Shown here: in pieces, positions 24,351-36,171 of the stretch
Layout: every line of letters starts with the position of its first letter
How positions within the stretch are numbered: position 1 is the stretch's first letter
Assembly (NCBI GenBank): GCA_034670405.1
Contig: JAXDDX010000050.1
Coordinates: 608,501-672,500 of the forward strand
Reading direction: 5' to 3'
Source of the DNA: Hoplostethus atlanticus
Taxonomy: Eukaryota; Chordata; Actinopteri; Trachichthyiformes; Trachichthyidae
Length of the DNA: 64,000 nt
Program-made: the position numbers and the translations under genes
Notes under the pieces: model-generated
What the model was told of the DNA's origin: nothing
Seen by the model: the letters and a program-made list of their open reading frames with translations, nothing else
Database searches by the model: none

Positions 24351-25189
24351 CTCGTCAGTTCCTGCACAGACAAGTCCACAATGTCAAATCAAATACAGTT
24401 CACAGATGAATGTGTCCTCATTCCATTCCAAGTGGTTCACATTGAGTGTTTTCACACCGTTTCAGCCACTTTTATCAAACTCTGAGGAATACGCCAACAT
24501 TTTAAGTCATATGTGAACGCTCCAAATGATCTCAGACCTGAAACAAACTGACCAGTTCAAATTCTATTTTTGTTTTTCCATTTCTCCCATTTCTGTGGGC
24601 TTTCTGTGGAAAATGAGATCCCATTAGAGCACAAGTACACCAGAAAAAGAATTGAGTCTCTAGTGAACATCCAATGTTGCAATGTGGACGCAAAGGGAAC
24701 AAAGTTATTTTTCACTTGGTTTCCTTAGTTACTTAAGGGACTGAGTTTGGTTCACTGAAAGAGAACTATATGTGAAAATACCCTTGTATTTAAAAATGGC
24801 CCAATATCCTTCCACAGACATACAACCTGAAGAATATATACAACATGGAATAATTGGGATGCCAGCTTCCCACTTAGACATCTACTGCATAGAGTGCATT
24901 CAAAAAGACACCACAGTGTCTAAGGCCCTAACAAACCCTGATTATTCTCCGATTGTATTTTAAAGATTGGTCCATAGCACTCACCAAAGCCCTTCATGGC
25001 CTTCCTCAGGACATCCGCATCCCTCAGTGGATCAGCGCCAGGAAAGTCCTTGATTGCTCCTCTGAATCCTCTCTGAGAGAAAAATAGTATTACAGCATAG
25101 TGAAACTGTTATTCCATGGAGTCTCAGTCAGTTTTAGATATTACATTGTATCTATGTGATATGTGATTTCTATTTATTCTTTGTTGAAT

Positions 25190-26205
25190 AATCATTAAGT
25201 TTGCGGATGACACAGTGGTGGTGGGCCTGATCTCCAACAACGACGAGAAGGCCTACCTGGAGGAAGTTGCTGATCTGTCACTCTGGTGCCAGGACAACAG
25301 CCTCCTCCTGAATGTCACCAAAACTAAGGAGCTGATTGTGGACTTTAGGAGGACACAACAACAGAGGACGTACGCACCACTGGGGATTAATGGGACTACT
25401 GTGGAGAGGGTGAGCAGGTATAATACCTGGGAGTCCACATCACCTGATGATCTTACATGGACAACACACACAGACACTCTGGTGAGAAAGGCAAGGCAGC
25501 GCCTTTACCACCTCAGGCAACTGAGGAAATTTAAAGTCTCCCGGAGGATCCTTCAGTCCTTCTACTCTGGAGCTGTAGGAGAGCATCCTGACAGGAAGCA
25601 TCACTGCCTGGTTTGGCAACAGCTCCGCTCAGGACAGGAAGGCTCTGCAGAGAGTAGTGCGTTCGGCTGAACGCACTATTGGAACTACACTCCCCACCCT
25701 GCAGGACTTGTACACCAGGAGGTGCAGAACCAGAGCCTGCAGGATCATGAAGGATCCTCACCACCCCAACAACGGACTGTTTCAGCTGCTGCGGTCAGGC
25801 AAGCGCCTCCGTAGTCACGCTGCCAAAACAGAGAGACTGAGACGGAGTTTCTTTCCTCAGGCCATCAGGACTGTGAACTCTGACCTCACCAGGGCCCCCA
25901 CCAAGACACACACACTGCCCCTCTTATGCACACACACACTTAGGTAAAGACTACACATAATTTATAATTTATATTATATTATACATACAATTTCCCTTTT
26001 TTACTATATTTTTTATTGTAAATATTGTGTTGTTTTTTTATATAGAGCTCTTAAAACTGTGACATTGTAAATATTGTGTTGGTTTATTGTAAATAGTGTG
26101 AACCTGTTATTTTGCACATTTCTGCTGAGCATTGCCACTTTACATTTCACTGCACACCTCGTGTGTGTATGTGACAAATAAACGTCTTGAATCTTGAATC
26201 TTGAA
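25190..26205 (+). mobile_element. 5'-truncated L2-clade LINE (3' end of reverse transcriptase ORF)
   Basis: The translation starts at the reverse transcriptase FADD motif (FADDTVVVGLISNNDE), continues through NVTKTKELIVDFRR and LTWTTHTDTL, and then, after frameshifts, RTIGTTLPTLQDLY and SFFPQAIRTVNSDL. This is the usual C-terminal end of CR1/L2-type elements in fish. The 3' end is an AATAAA-containing tail with a CTTGAAT repeat. Copy B has the empty site (TTTGTTGAATGAAGAGG at 33906), which fixes the boundaries; only AAT is shared at both ends. It lies in copy A intron 4 in the opposite orientation to the gene and is dead. Confidence 0.9.
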
Positions 26206-26426
26206 AATGAAGAGGAGCCATACTACATGAATGCCTTTTTCTATGTCTATGTCTCTTACATTGATTGCAGGAGCAACAGGCATGGCTCCTCCTCCGTGGC
26301 TTGGCATGGATGGATTGGGTGATGGGACCTTTGGGTACCCTGGCATAGGTCCTGGTGCTCCTCCATAACCGGACATGGACGGGTTGGGTGATGGTGCACG
26401 AGGGTACCCAGGCATGGACTGGCCTG

Positions 26427-26588
26427 GCTGACCAGGATAGCCCATACCTGGGCCTTGAGGTTGGGGCATGGTCCCTCCTGGCTGACCAGGATAGCCCATA
26501 CGTGGGCCTTGAGGTTGGGGCATGGTCCCTCCTGGCTGACCAGGATAGCCCATACCTGGGCCTTGAGGTTGGGGCATGGTCCCTCCTG
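26427..26588 (-). repeat. 54-bp coding minisatellite, three units (copy A)
   Basis: Each unit encodes 18 residues of the type [18 protein letters not shown] inside the low-complexity exon 4. Units start at 26427, 26481 and 26535. The middle unit has Arg in place of Gly. Confidence 0.93.
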
Positions 26589-29198
26589 GCTGTGGGTACA
26601 GGCCATATGGCTGTTGGTTAGGAGAGGGGGCACCATACCCCCCAGGCTGGGGGGCAGGTGGGTACCCTCCAGGGGCTTGGTTGAACATGGGCAAGTTTGA
26701 AGTAATAGCCCCCATGGCTGCAGACATCTGGTTGGCCTGTGATTGGGAAAGATTGGCATCCCATAATATGTGCACAAAGCGCAAAGCATTCTTAAGCAAG
26801 CAAAGGTAGTTGGTCACACCTTATTTGGATTAAACTCATTTATGGACTCCCCATTATCTATGTCAATGTTTAACAAATTTCCCAGCAACTCTAACAATTA
26901 TCCTGAATTGTAAAATAAATACAAAAACAAATAAATATCCAAGCAAAGTGTGACCATGCAAAATTATTAGTTATAATAATTAGAATGCTTTAACAGCTTT
27001 AGGCCTCTGATAAGAGACAGGAGAACATGACATAAACAAGACAAGGAAATATAAAAGTAAAAAAGAGGACAGTCGCAGCCGATTGTCAGGTATTAGAAGC
27101 ACTGATAAAAAGTACATTGTTATTTTCCTCATGCGAGAGAACTGGAAAAACAAATAAAGCTGCAACACTGAGGATTTTAAGATACAGACTTGGAAAAGTC
27201 TTACCGTCAAATAAAAGGATGCCATATTCCAAATATGGCTGCGCAATTCATTCTAACTGTAATATTCAATGCAATCATTTGATGATGTTGAATTTCAGAC
27301 ATATAAGAGAATTTGAGGGTGGGAGGTGGTTTTCAGGTTAAACTTACCATGCCAGGGAGGTTGGCAGTGTTGAATCCAGGGTTGGGCATGTTGCCAAGAC
27401 CTATGGAGGGATAACCACCAGGAGGCCCACCTCCCCAGCTGCCTACAACAGATACACAACAGAGATAAAGGTAGATGTCACTTCACTACGTATTAAATGT
27501 TGAGGAGAGTTGAGTGAAACATTGTGCTAACATTGCCCTGTTTCTCACTTCCCAAATAGTTAACAGGGAGGCTAAAGAGCTCTGGACACAGAATGGGAGT
27601 ACTATGTGAAAAGCTGGAATGTGAGAGTTGCTTGTCTCAGTGAGATTCCTTTCACACAGTTAAATCTAACTCTCATGATCTCTGTTGCCTACACACATGA
27701 CTCATTCACCATGTCTCTGGATTCTAAGATGGGCAAGTGTCCGTCAGAGTCACTTGTCCTCACCACATCATGTTCCACTCTCTCTTACTTTTACTATGAG
27801 AACATTTGGCTGCACTGATGTGTTGAAGCCTTACCTGCTGGTGCAGGTGGGTAGCTTCCAGTCTGTGGAGGATAGCCACCAGACTGAGGGGGGTAGCCGC
27901 CTGCCTGAGGGGGGTAGCCCCCTGCTTGAGGAGGGTACACTCCAGGCTGGGGAGGGTAACCCCCTTGTTGCTGAGGGTAGCCACCTGACTGAGGGGGATA
28001 TCCAGGGTAGCTCATGGTTTAAAACCTAAAAAATAATTGTCAAAACATTGGGCTGTCAAATATGATCTATTAATAATTAATATGTGCATCCTGTGCAGAA
28101 AAAGTGCAGCTGTCTGTTGACAGGAACAATTCATGTTGAGAAGAGGGATGGTAACTGACTGGTAACTTCCTCTTTCCCAGTGGTCCTGGTGGGCAAAACT
28201 ATTCAGCTACCAAGACATGAGCAGGTTTCCAGAACGGAGACATTTTGGCATTAAAATATAGCTCTATCTTAGAATACTATAATGGCTAATAGTTATACCA
28301 AAGTAATATATACAAAACCAAGAGAATGTTTTACAAATTTCTCTGACTAATTTGTGTACTTTGCACTTTAATGGACCTACATGCAAACACATTGCCTAAT
28401 TTCCTCCAACTATGAACTTTGCAGCTGAGTTCGCAATGTATTCGCCAGAGCCTGTGTTTTCAAATGGGATCAATGTAGGTGGAAAGTGAAGCTAAACTCT
28501 TCATTTCAGGGCAGTTGGACCACATTTGGTGGGTGGTGTGGTGGTGAGGGTGCCTGTGTGACTTTTAACACATTAAGTGTAGGAGAATGTTTTGTTGTGT
28601 GACCTGGTCATATGTATTTTCTCTCTATTTTGATTGTGTTCAGTGAACTAACACCATCATATAGTGAACCATCTCCATCATGGAGGAGTACTTGCGCATG
28701 AACTGAATTGCAAAACAGTTCAGTAATCTGTTTTTATTTTTATATTACAAAATAAGCAGTTTTAGTTATGAACTGTACTTCATGAAAAGCAGATTTCACC
28801 CTTGTGGTGTAACCACTGGGGAAACAAAAAGGCTTCACTGGCCTCTATAGGAAACTTGAAGCTACTGCTAAAACCTAATATTTTCAGAGCCGTCATAAGA
28901 GGCTCATGGGAGATTCAGGACCGTAAAAGGTAATATGGTAGTATCCCCATTGATGAGAACCATTTGTAATGTACTTTGCTACCTTGTCTGTGAACCAGCA
29001 AAGGGATTTGGTAGACCATGAATTTGAGATGGATGCCTATGAGTCTAAATTGGGCCCATTCATAAGAAGTACACTTGTATCTCAGTTAGACTAATGTTCC
29101 AGAGTAATGGGACAGAAATCCTCTCCAAGTTACACTGTATGAGTGTTTTTGTCTATTGTGTGATGGAGCAGAAACACTTCCTATGTGGACTCTCGGTT

Positions 29199-29204
29199 TT
29201 TATT
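29199..29204 (-). terminator. candidate poly(A) signal, anxa11 copy B
   Basis: AATAAA on the minus strand about 0.6 kb after the stop codon, at the position equivalent to the copy A signal. Confidence 0.4.
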
Positions 29205-29816
29205 TTGTGAGAGGCATGATAAAATCATCAGAAATGTATGACATGTAATGCTGAGTTTTGTTGTTATATGTGTGTTACACTGACAAGCATACACAAATAA
29301 GTGTAAATGAAAATTAAAGCCATTTGCGAATACAGCACAATTATGAACCAAAAATAGTAAAGTATACACAATCTATAAATGAGATAAAAAATAAACATTA
29401 ACAGGATACTTTGGTACTTTTCTTTGGTTTTCTGATGTCTCCTTTTGTTCCGAATTGTTGAACATTAGACAATTAACTGATGAAACAATCTGATATTAGA
29501 TACTATTGGCACAATTGAAAATAACATATACTTCTAAAAATATACAGTTCATAAATCCAGATCTCATCTTTTATAAAATCTAATCTTATCAGGGCATATT
29601 CAACTCAAACATCCATCAGAGACATCACAAGTGAAAAAATATAACTCCTTTTTGTACATGATATAGAAAAGAAACAGCAACGATATGAGGTTCTAAACTT
29701 TGCATTGAGAACAGTGGCATGCAGCTTTGCAAATTATGGTGCATAGTATAGGTCAGCCAGTAAACAGAGATATTTGTAAGAGTTTCCAATGATATAGTGG
29801 ACGGTCTGCTTCCTTT

Positions 29817-32800
29817 TCAGTCACTGCCTCCACAGAGCTTCAACAGCAGCTTCTTGTAGTCTCCTGATGTGTCTCCCTGCCAAAAGAACAAAAGCATCAG
29901 AAAATCTTTGCCTGACAACATCACGTCTTATTACATTCCACCCATCCATCCATTCATCCATGGTTGTGTTTATGGCGGCTATTAAAATACTCACAGAGAT
30001 GTCCGTGTACAGCGACTTGCCATACGTTTTCACATATTCCTGGCGGATATCCAGCATGTCAACCTCAGATCGGGAGACCATGATCCGGATCAGGGCTCTG
30101 TCCTTGGTCCCAGCTCCCTGAGAGCGGATGCGTTCACACACACACCATATTAATAAAACTGTCACAGTATTATTTTGTTGTGTATGGAAAAATCTTATCT
30201 TTCTAAGTAAGATGTGGTGTTACTCACCTTCATGGCATTGTTGAGCCTTGCAGCAAAGTAGGCAGGTGTATTCTTAATACACCTCACTGAAACAGAAAAG
30301 AACAGTGATTTATTTATGAATGAAATCAAGCTCTGCACACACACAAATTTGTGTCTAATGGAGGATGATGAAATGAATGAAATTCAACAAGCAAACTAAA
30401 GAAGGTAAAGTACATTTTTTTGAAAAATAAGAGTGTGAAACAAAAACGTTGAGTTTTTGTTCAGGACAGTCAAGTGAAACAATGCTTCACGACAACAACA
30501 AATCAACATTGCAGTGCACACCAATGGATATATCTAATCAAAACACATCTAAAAAGCAGACTACTGTACCATAACCCTGAGCAATGACAGCCAAAAAGGG
30601 AAAAACACAATAGAAAAAGAGATTATGCAGTTAACAGGTGCCCCACCTCCAGGACGTGTATGCAAATAAAACTTTTCAACAATGCATTGCGTACGTGGCG
30701 TGGAAAATGTCTGTATTGTTGTGCAGAGGTGGGGTTATTGTATGTTGTAATGGTTTGTTACGTCACACATGTAGACAAGCGTTAGTCATTTAGTCAATAT
30801 GTGCAGCAAGTTCAACTCACTCTAAACAATACATGGGTGTGGCCTTTCTAGGACCAGAACTATACAAGTGTGTGTGTGTGTGTATTCTTACCCACTGCTA
30901 TCATGCCACTCTCAAGGTCCCCGGACATCTCCCTGCCGATACTCTTCTCAATATCCCTGCCACACATCTGTTGGTACTCTTGAAACACTACACACCCACA
31001 CCCACCCACACACCCACACACACACCCACAAACACACACACACACAACACCCACCCACACCCACACCCTATTAGTAACAATAACATACAGCACTGGCATT
31101 TGTGGCCAGATTATTGTTAGAGGTGTTTTAGACGTTGAACTGGGGGTTGCTTGTGATTATTTCTGTGCATGTCTGCCCGATTCTCTACTCCGTCTTCATG
31201 TACCTGCTCTGAGATGGGGTTTGCTCCTGGCACACAAAATGGCATTGAATTTGGACTCATCAGTGCCCAGCTTGTTCTCTCCAGCAGCATAGAGGGCCTA
31301 CAGAGAGAACGGAGCAAAGCAAAACATCAGGTAATATAGTAATAAAGTATATGAATATATGTGGATAAATCAGAAGCAAACTTTACCTGAGCATCTTGCT
31401 TGGCTAAAGAGACATCCACGGTTTCTCGTTCATCACGGTTACCCTACAAGTACAGAGACCATTATTCACAGTCATATCTGTATGCAGTTTCTAATAGAGG
31501 TCAGGTATACGGGGTAAAGAGGGCTGTCACTGTACCTGGGCAAGTGAGATCAGGAGCCTACGGAAATGGCCTGAGGTATCCCCGCTGATGGAATCCTCCA
31601 GTGACTTCTTGTATTCTGGAATAACAAAACTGATGATAAGTAACTTTAATAACACAGAAACAACCGCTATGGGATTTTGAAGGGTGATACAGGACAGCTG
31701 CCAATAACTAATATATTGTGTCAATATTCAATATCTTTCAATTTTTACATTTTCAGGCCAAAAAAAATGACAAGTTTTCAGCGTTTTCCCCAGAATTGTA
31801 TTCTTGACAGGGTAGAAAAGCCTCTGAAACAACATTTAGACCATGGGATACCAAAACTCCATTGAAACCCACATTTACTATTTACTATATTATATATATA
31901 GTGGTACACAAATCTAGATACATTGAGCTGGTCCACCCATGTAATAACAATTTTTCAACACAGGGGTGTGATGCTGTGTGAATATGACATGAAGTTCACT
32001 ATCTATGTCTATGTTTATGTCTGACCTGTTTTGTAAATCTGGTTAATCATCTTGATCTCAGCGTTGGAGCGAGAAGACAGGATCTCTATTAGGCAGGCTT
32101 CATCGGTTCCCGCTCCCTGTTAGGAGGAAAAAACAAAGATTAGCTAAAGACCTGTGAAAGTGAAAGTGAATGTTCATGCAAACGTATAACAGCAGCAATT
32201 ACTTTTCTGGTAACAACATAATAATAGGTAAGCTAATAATGTTGTTTTTACATAGCATCAAGACATAACAATGTGGATTGTATGCCATTTTATATCGAAA
32301 TGAAAGATGGTAGAGGTTTCCTTGGTGAGCGCTAACCTTTATTGCGCAGTTGAGCTCGTAGGCATCAAAGTTGGTTGGGGACTTCAGCATGGCCATGACC
32401 AGCTTCCTAAAGTCCCCAGACAGTTCTGAATGCAGGTCCTTAATCAGATCCTGGAAAAGGAAAGGACACGTGATTGGAATAATTCAAAACTATGTTCAGC
32501 TGCTGCTGTAAAAAACCTGCTGAAAAAAAAAGCTCTGTGGCATAACTATAATGGGCTCTGAGGACATCCAATCCCCTGTCCATTTTACTAGCAGCACCAG
32601 CACCTGTTGTCTCTATCACATACTAGGTAAAACACTCTTGAGTGAGCTGTGATGCTTTATTGGCAAATTTGTCATTTTTTAAAATTTGGAGTAGCTACAT
32701 AATACTCACCTAAAAAAAAAGCCTAAAAGTTTATATAATATATAAAACGCACAAAGACACACACACACACACACACATAAGTGGAAGTCGACAGCAGTGC

Positions 32801-35635
32801 AGTTCTCTGGTGCCAGTAAGAGCAGGAACAATAGTCAACACAACAATGAAAGTATTCTACTGTACACTAAAAGGTTTCATAATGCTTAATGAATCTATAC
32901 AGCAGAAACAGCTACATCGGACTGATACACACACATCACATATGAACTTCAAACTATCACAATGATGTCAGATAAACTTAAGAATAAGCATGATGATCGT
33001 TACCTTTCCATAGGCGGTTTTGTAGGACATGAGCATAGGCACACGCTGTTTGTTGGAGCGATTCCCCAGTAATTCGATAATGGCTTGCTCGTCAGTTCCT
33101 GCACAGACAAGTCCACAATGTCAAATCAAATACAGTTCACAGATGAATGTGTCCTCATTCCATTCCAAGTGGTTCACGTAGAGTGTTTTCACACCGTTTC
33201 AGCCACTTTTATCAAACTCTGAGGAATACGCCAACATTTTAAGTCATATGTGAACGCTCCAAATGATCTCAGACCTGAAACAAACTGACCAGTTCAAATT
33301 CTATTTTTGTTTTTCCATTTCTCCCATTTCTGTGGGCTTTCTGTGGAAAATGAGATCCCATTAGAGCACAAGTACACCAGAAAAAGAACTGAGTCTCTAG
33401 TGAACATCCAATGTTGCAATGTGGACGCAAAGGGAACAAAGTTATTTTTCACTTGGTTTCCTTAGTTTAGTTTGGTTCACTGAAAGAGAACTATATGTGA
33501 AAATACCCTTGTATTTAAAAATGGCCCAATATCCTTCCACAGACATACAACCTGAAGAATATATACAACATGGAATAATTGAGATGCCAGCTTCCCACTT
33601 AGACATCTACTGCATAGAGTGCATTCAAAAAGACACCACAGTGTCTAAGGCCCTAACAAACCCTGATTATTCTCCGATTGTATTTTAAAGATTGGTCCAT
33701 AGCACTCACCAAAGCCCTTCATGGCCTTCCTCAGGACATCCGCATCCCTCAGTGGATCAGCGCCAGGAAAGTCCTTGATTGTTCCTCTGAATCCTCTCTG
33801 AGAGAAAAATAGTATTACAGCATAGTGAAACTGTTATTCCATGGAGTCTCAGTCAGTTTTAGATATTACATTGTATCTATGTGATATGTGATTTCTATTT
33901 ATTCTTTGTTGAATGAAGAGGAGCCATACTACATGAATGCCTTTTTCTATGTCTATGTCTCTTACATTGATTGCAGGAGCTACAGGCATGGCTCCTCCTC
34001 CGTGGCTTGGCATGGATGGATTGGGTGATGGGACCTTTGGGTACCCTGGCATAGGTCCTGGTGCTCCTCCATAACCGGGCATGGACGGGTTGGGTGATGG
34101 TGCACGAGGGTACCCAGGCATGGACTGGCCTGGCTGACCAGGATAGCCCATACCTGGGCCTTGAGGTTGGGGCATGGTCCCTCCTGGCTGACCAGGATAG
34201 CCCATACCTGGGCCTTGAGGTTGGGGCATGGTCCCTCCTGGCTGTGGGTACAGGCCATATGGCTGTTGGTTAGGAGAGGGGGCACCATACCCCCCAGGCT
34301 GGGGGGCAGGTGGGTACCCTCCAGGGGCTTGGTTGAACATGGGCAAGTTTGAAGTAATAGCCCCCATGGCTGCAGACATCTGGTTGGCCTGTGATTGGGA
34401 AAGATTGGCATCCCATAATATGTGCACAAAGCGCAAAGCATTCTTAAGCAAGCAAAGGTAGTTGGTCACACCTTATTTGGATTAAACTCATTTATGGACT
34501 CCCCATTATCGATGTCAATGTTTAACAAATTTCCCAGCAACTCTAACAATTATCCTGAATTGTAAAATAAATACAAAAACAAATAAATATCCAAGCAAAG
34601 TGTGACCATGCAAAATTATTAGTTATAATAATTAGAATGCTTTAACAGCTTTAGGCCTCTGATAAGAGACAGGAGAACATGACATAAACAAGACAAGGAA
34701 ATATAAAAGTAAAAAAGTAGACAGTCGCAGCAGATTGTCAGGTATTAGAAGCTCTCATGCGAGAGAACTGGAAAAACAAATAAAGCTGCAACACTGAGGA
34801 TTTTAAGATACAGACTTGGAAAAGTCTTACCGTCAAATAAAAGGATGCCATATTCCAAATATGGCTGCGCAATTCATTCTAACTGTAATATTCAATGCAA
34901 TCATTTGATGATGTTGAATTTCAGACATATAAGAGAATTTGAGGGTGGGAGGTGGTTTTCAGGTTAAACTTACCATGCCAGGGAGGTTGGCAGTGTTGAA
35001 TCCAGGGTTGGGCATGTTGCCAAGACCTATGGAGGGATAACCACCAGGAGGCCCACCTCCCCAGCTGCCTACAACAGATAACAGAGATAAAGATAGATCA
35101 CTTCACTACGTATTAAATGTTGAGGAGAGTTGAGTGAAACATTGTGCTAACATTGCCCTGTTTCTCACTTCCCAAATAGTTAACAGGGAGGCTAAAGAGC
35201 TCTGGACACAGAATGGGAGTACTATGTGAAAAGCTGGAATGTGAGAGTTGCTTGTCTCAGTGAGATTCCTTTCACACAGTTAAATCTAACTCTCATGATC
35301 TCTGTTGCCTACACACATGACTCATTCACCATGTCTCTGGATTCTAAGATGGGCAAGTGTCCGTCAGAGTCACTTGTCCTCAACACATCATGTTTCACTC
35401 TCTCTTACTTTTACTATGAGAACATTTGGCTGCACTGATGTGTTGAAGCCTTACCTGCTGGTGCAGGTGGGTAGCTTCCAGTCTGTGGAGGATAGCCACC
35501 AGACTGAGGGGGGTAGCCGCCTGCCTGAGGCGGGTAGCCGCCTGCCTGAGGAGGGTACACTCCAGGCTGGGGAGGGTAACCCCCTTGTTGCTGAGGGTAG
35601 CCACCTGACTGAGGGGGATATCCAGGGTAGCTCAT
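29817..35635 (-). CDS. anxa11: annexin A11 (anxa11 copy B), intact
   Basis: Coding exons in order: 35455-35635 (exon extends to 35645), 34974-35068, 33966-34388, 33710-33797, 33004-33098, 32337-32450, 32026-32116, 31536-31615, 31387-31443, 31204-31297, 30892-30987, 30228-30286, 29995-30117 and 29817-29876. They sum to 1656 nt, or 551 residues, with every phase matching and no lesion. Residues 1-240 are a Pro/Gly/Tyr-rich tail starting [13 protein letters not shown] with PPQxGGY repeats. Residues about 245-551 are four annexin repeats with Ca-binding loops GFGTDE, GAGTDE, KLGTDE and GAGTKD, ending LKLCGGSD. Human ANXA11 is 505 residues; the extra length is in the tail. The family binds acidic phospholipids with calcium, takes part in cytokinesis and vesicle traffic, and links RNA granules to lysosomes through its tail (established knowledge). 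The start codon has A at -3. Which teleost paralogue (a or b) is not decidable here. Confidence 0.95.
30990..31071. repeat. interrupted CA/CCCACA repeat, copy B
   Basis: Counterpart of the copy A tract, shorter and interrupted. It stops short of the exon 12 acceptor, which is preserved. Confidence 0.85.
34133..34240 (-). repeat. 54-bp coding minisatellite, two units (copy B)
   Basis: Same 18-residue unit as in copy A, but two copies, starting at 34133 and 34187. This accounts for the 54-nt difference in exon 4 length (423 versus 477 nt). Confidence 0.93.
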
Positions 35636-36171
35636 GGTTTAAAACCTAAAAAAGAATTGTCAAAACATTGGGCTGTCAAATATGATCTATTAATAACTAA
35701 TATGTGCATCCTGTGCAGAAAAAGTGCAACTGTCTGTTGACAGGAACAATTCATGTTGAGAAGAGGGATGGTAACTGACTGATAACTTCCTCTTTCCCAG
35801 TGGTCCTGGTGGGCAAAACTATTCAGCTACCAAGACATGAGCAGGTTTCCAGAACGGAGACATTTTGGCATTAAAATATAGCTCTATCTTAGAATACTAT
35901 AATGGCTAATAGTTATACCAAAGTAATATATACAAAACCAAGATAATGTTTTACAAATTTCTAATTTGTGTACTTTGCACTTTAATGGACCTACATGCAA
36001 ACACATTGCCTAATTTCCTCCAACTATGAACTTTGCAGCTGAGTTCGCAATCTATTCGCTAGAGCCTGTGTTTTCAAATGGATCAATGTAGGTGGAAAGT
36101 GAAGCTAAACTCTTCATTTCAGGGCAGTTGGACCACATTTTTTAGTTGGGTGGTGTGGTGTGGTGGTGAGG

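Larger units (their letters stand above)
22594..28025 (-). pseudogene. anxa11: anxa11 copy A, disrupted annexin A11 duplicate
   Basis: Exon matches to copy B are 27835-28025 (ATG at 28013-28015), 27348-27442, 26260-26736, 24985-25072, 24267-24361, a 3' scrap of exon 10 at 24077-24091, 23894-23987, 23536-23628, 23005-23063, 22772-22894 and 22594-22653. Lesions: CAA to TAA at 24348-24350 in annexin repeat 1, loss of exons 7-9 and most of exon 10, loss of the acceptor AG of exon 12, and an in-frame 3-nt deletion in exon 12. No exon 1 or promoter accompanies this copy. If transcribed and spliced from exon 2, translation would stop after 284 residues, giving the Pro/Gly/Tyr-rich N-terminal tail and almost no annexin core. 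Exons 2-5 remain open, so a tail-only product cannot be excluded. Confidence 0.9.
21322..28549. repeat. tandem duplication unit A (anxa11 region)
   Basis: This segment begins TGCCTGTGTGACTTTTAAC and is repeated head-to-tail from 28551. Most rows align with few or no substitutions. Differences from unit B are an L2 insertion, a deletion of about 1.4 kb that takes several exons, an extra 54-bp coding repeat, a longer CA tract, a loss of about 140 bp near 23508, and scattered base changes. It covers the 3' flank, coding exons and part of intron 1 of anxa11. Confidence 0.95.
28551..36171. repeat. tandem duplication unit B (anxa11 region)
   Basis: Second copy of the unit. It begins with the same TGCCTGTGTGACTTTTAAC and ends ...GGTGGTGAGG at about 36171, where the sequence continues uniquely into intron 1 and the promoter. 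In unit A the same GTGGTGAGG runs directly into the start of unit B at 28550. Confidence 0.95.

Noticed and set aside
26140..26259. Extension of annexin exon 4 beyond the ...APAIN codons in copy A (and 33849-33965 in copy B)
   Set aside because: A GTAAGAG donor follows immediately and the next exon joins in phase; the extra residues are intron read-through.
22594..28025. Two functional anxa11 paralogues in tandem
   Set aside because: Copy A has a stop codon, missing exons and a lost acceptor; only copy B can make a full annexin.
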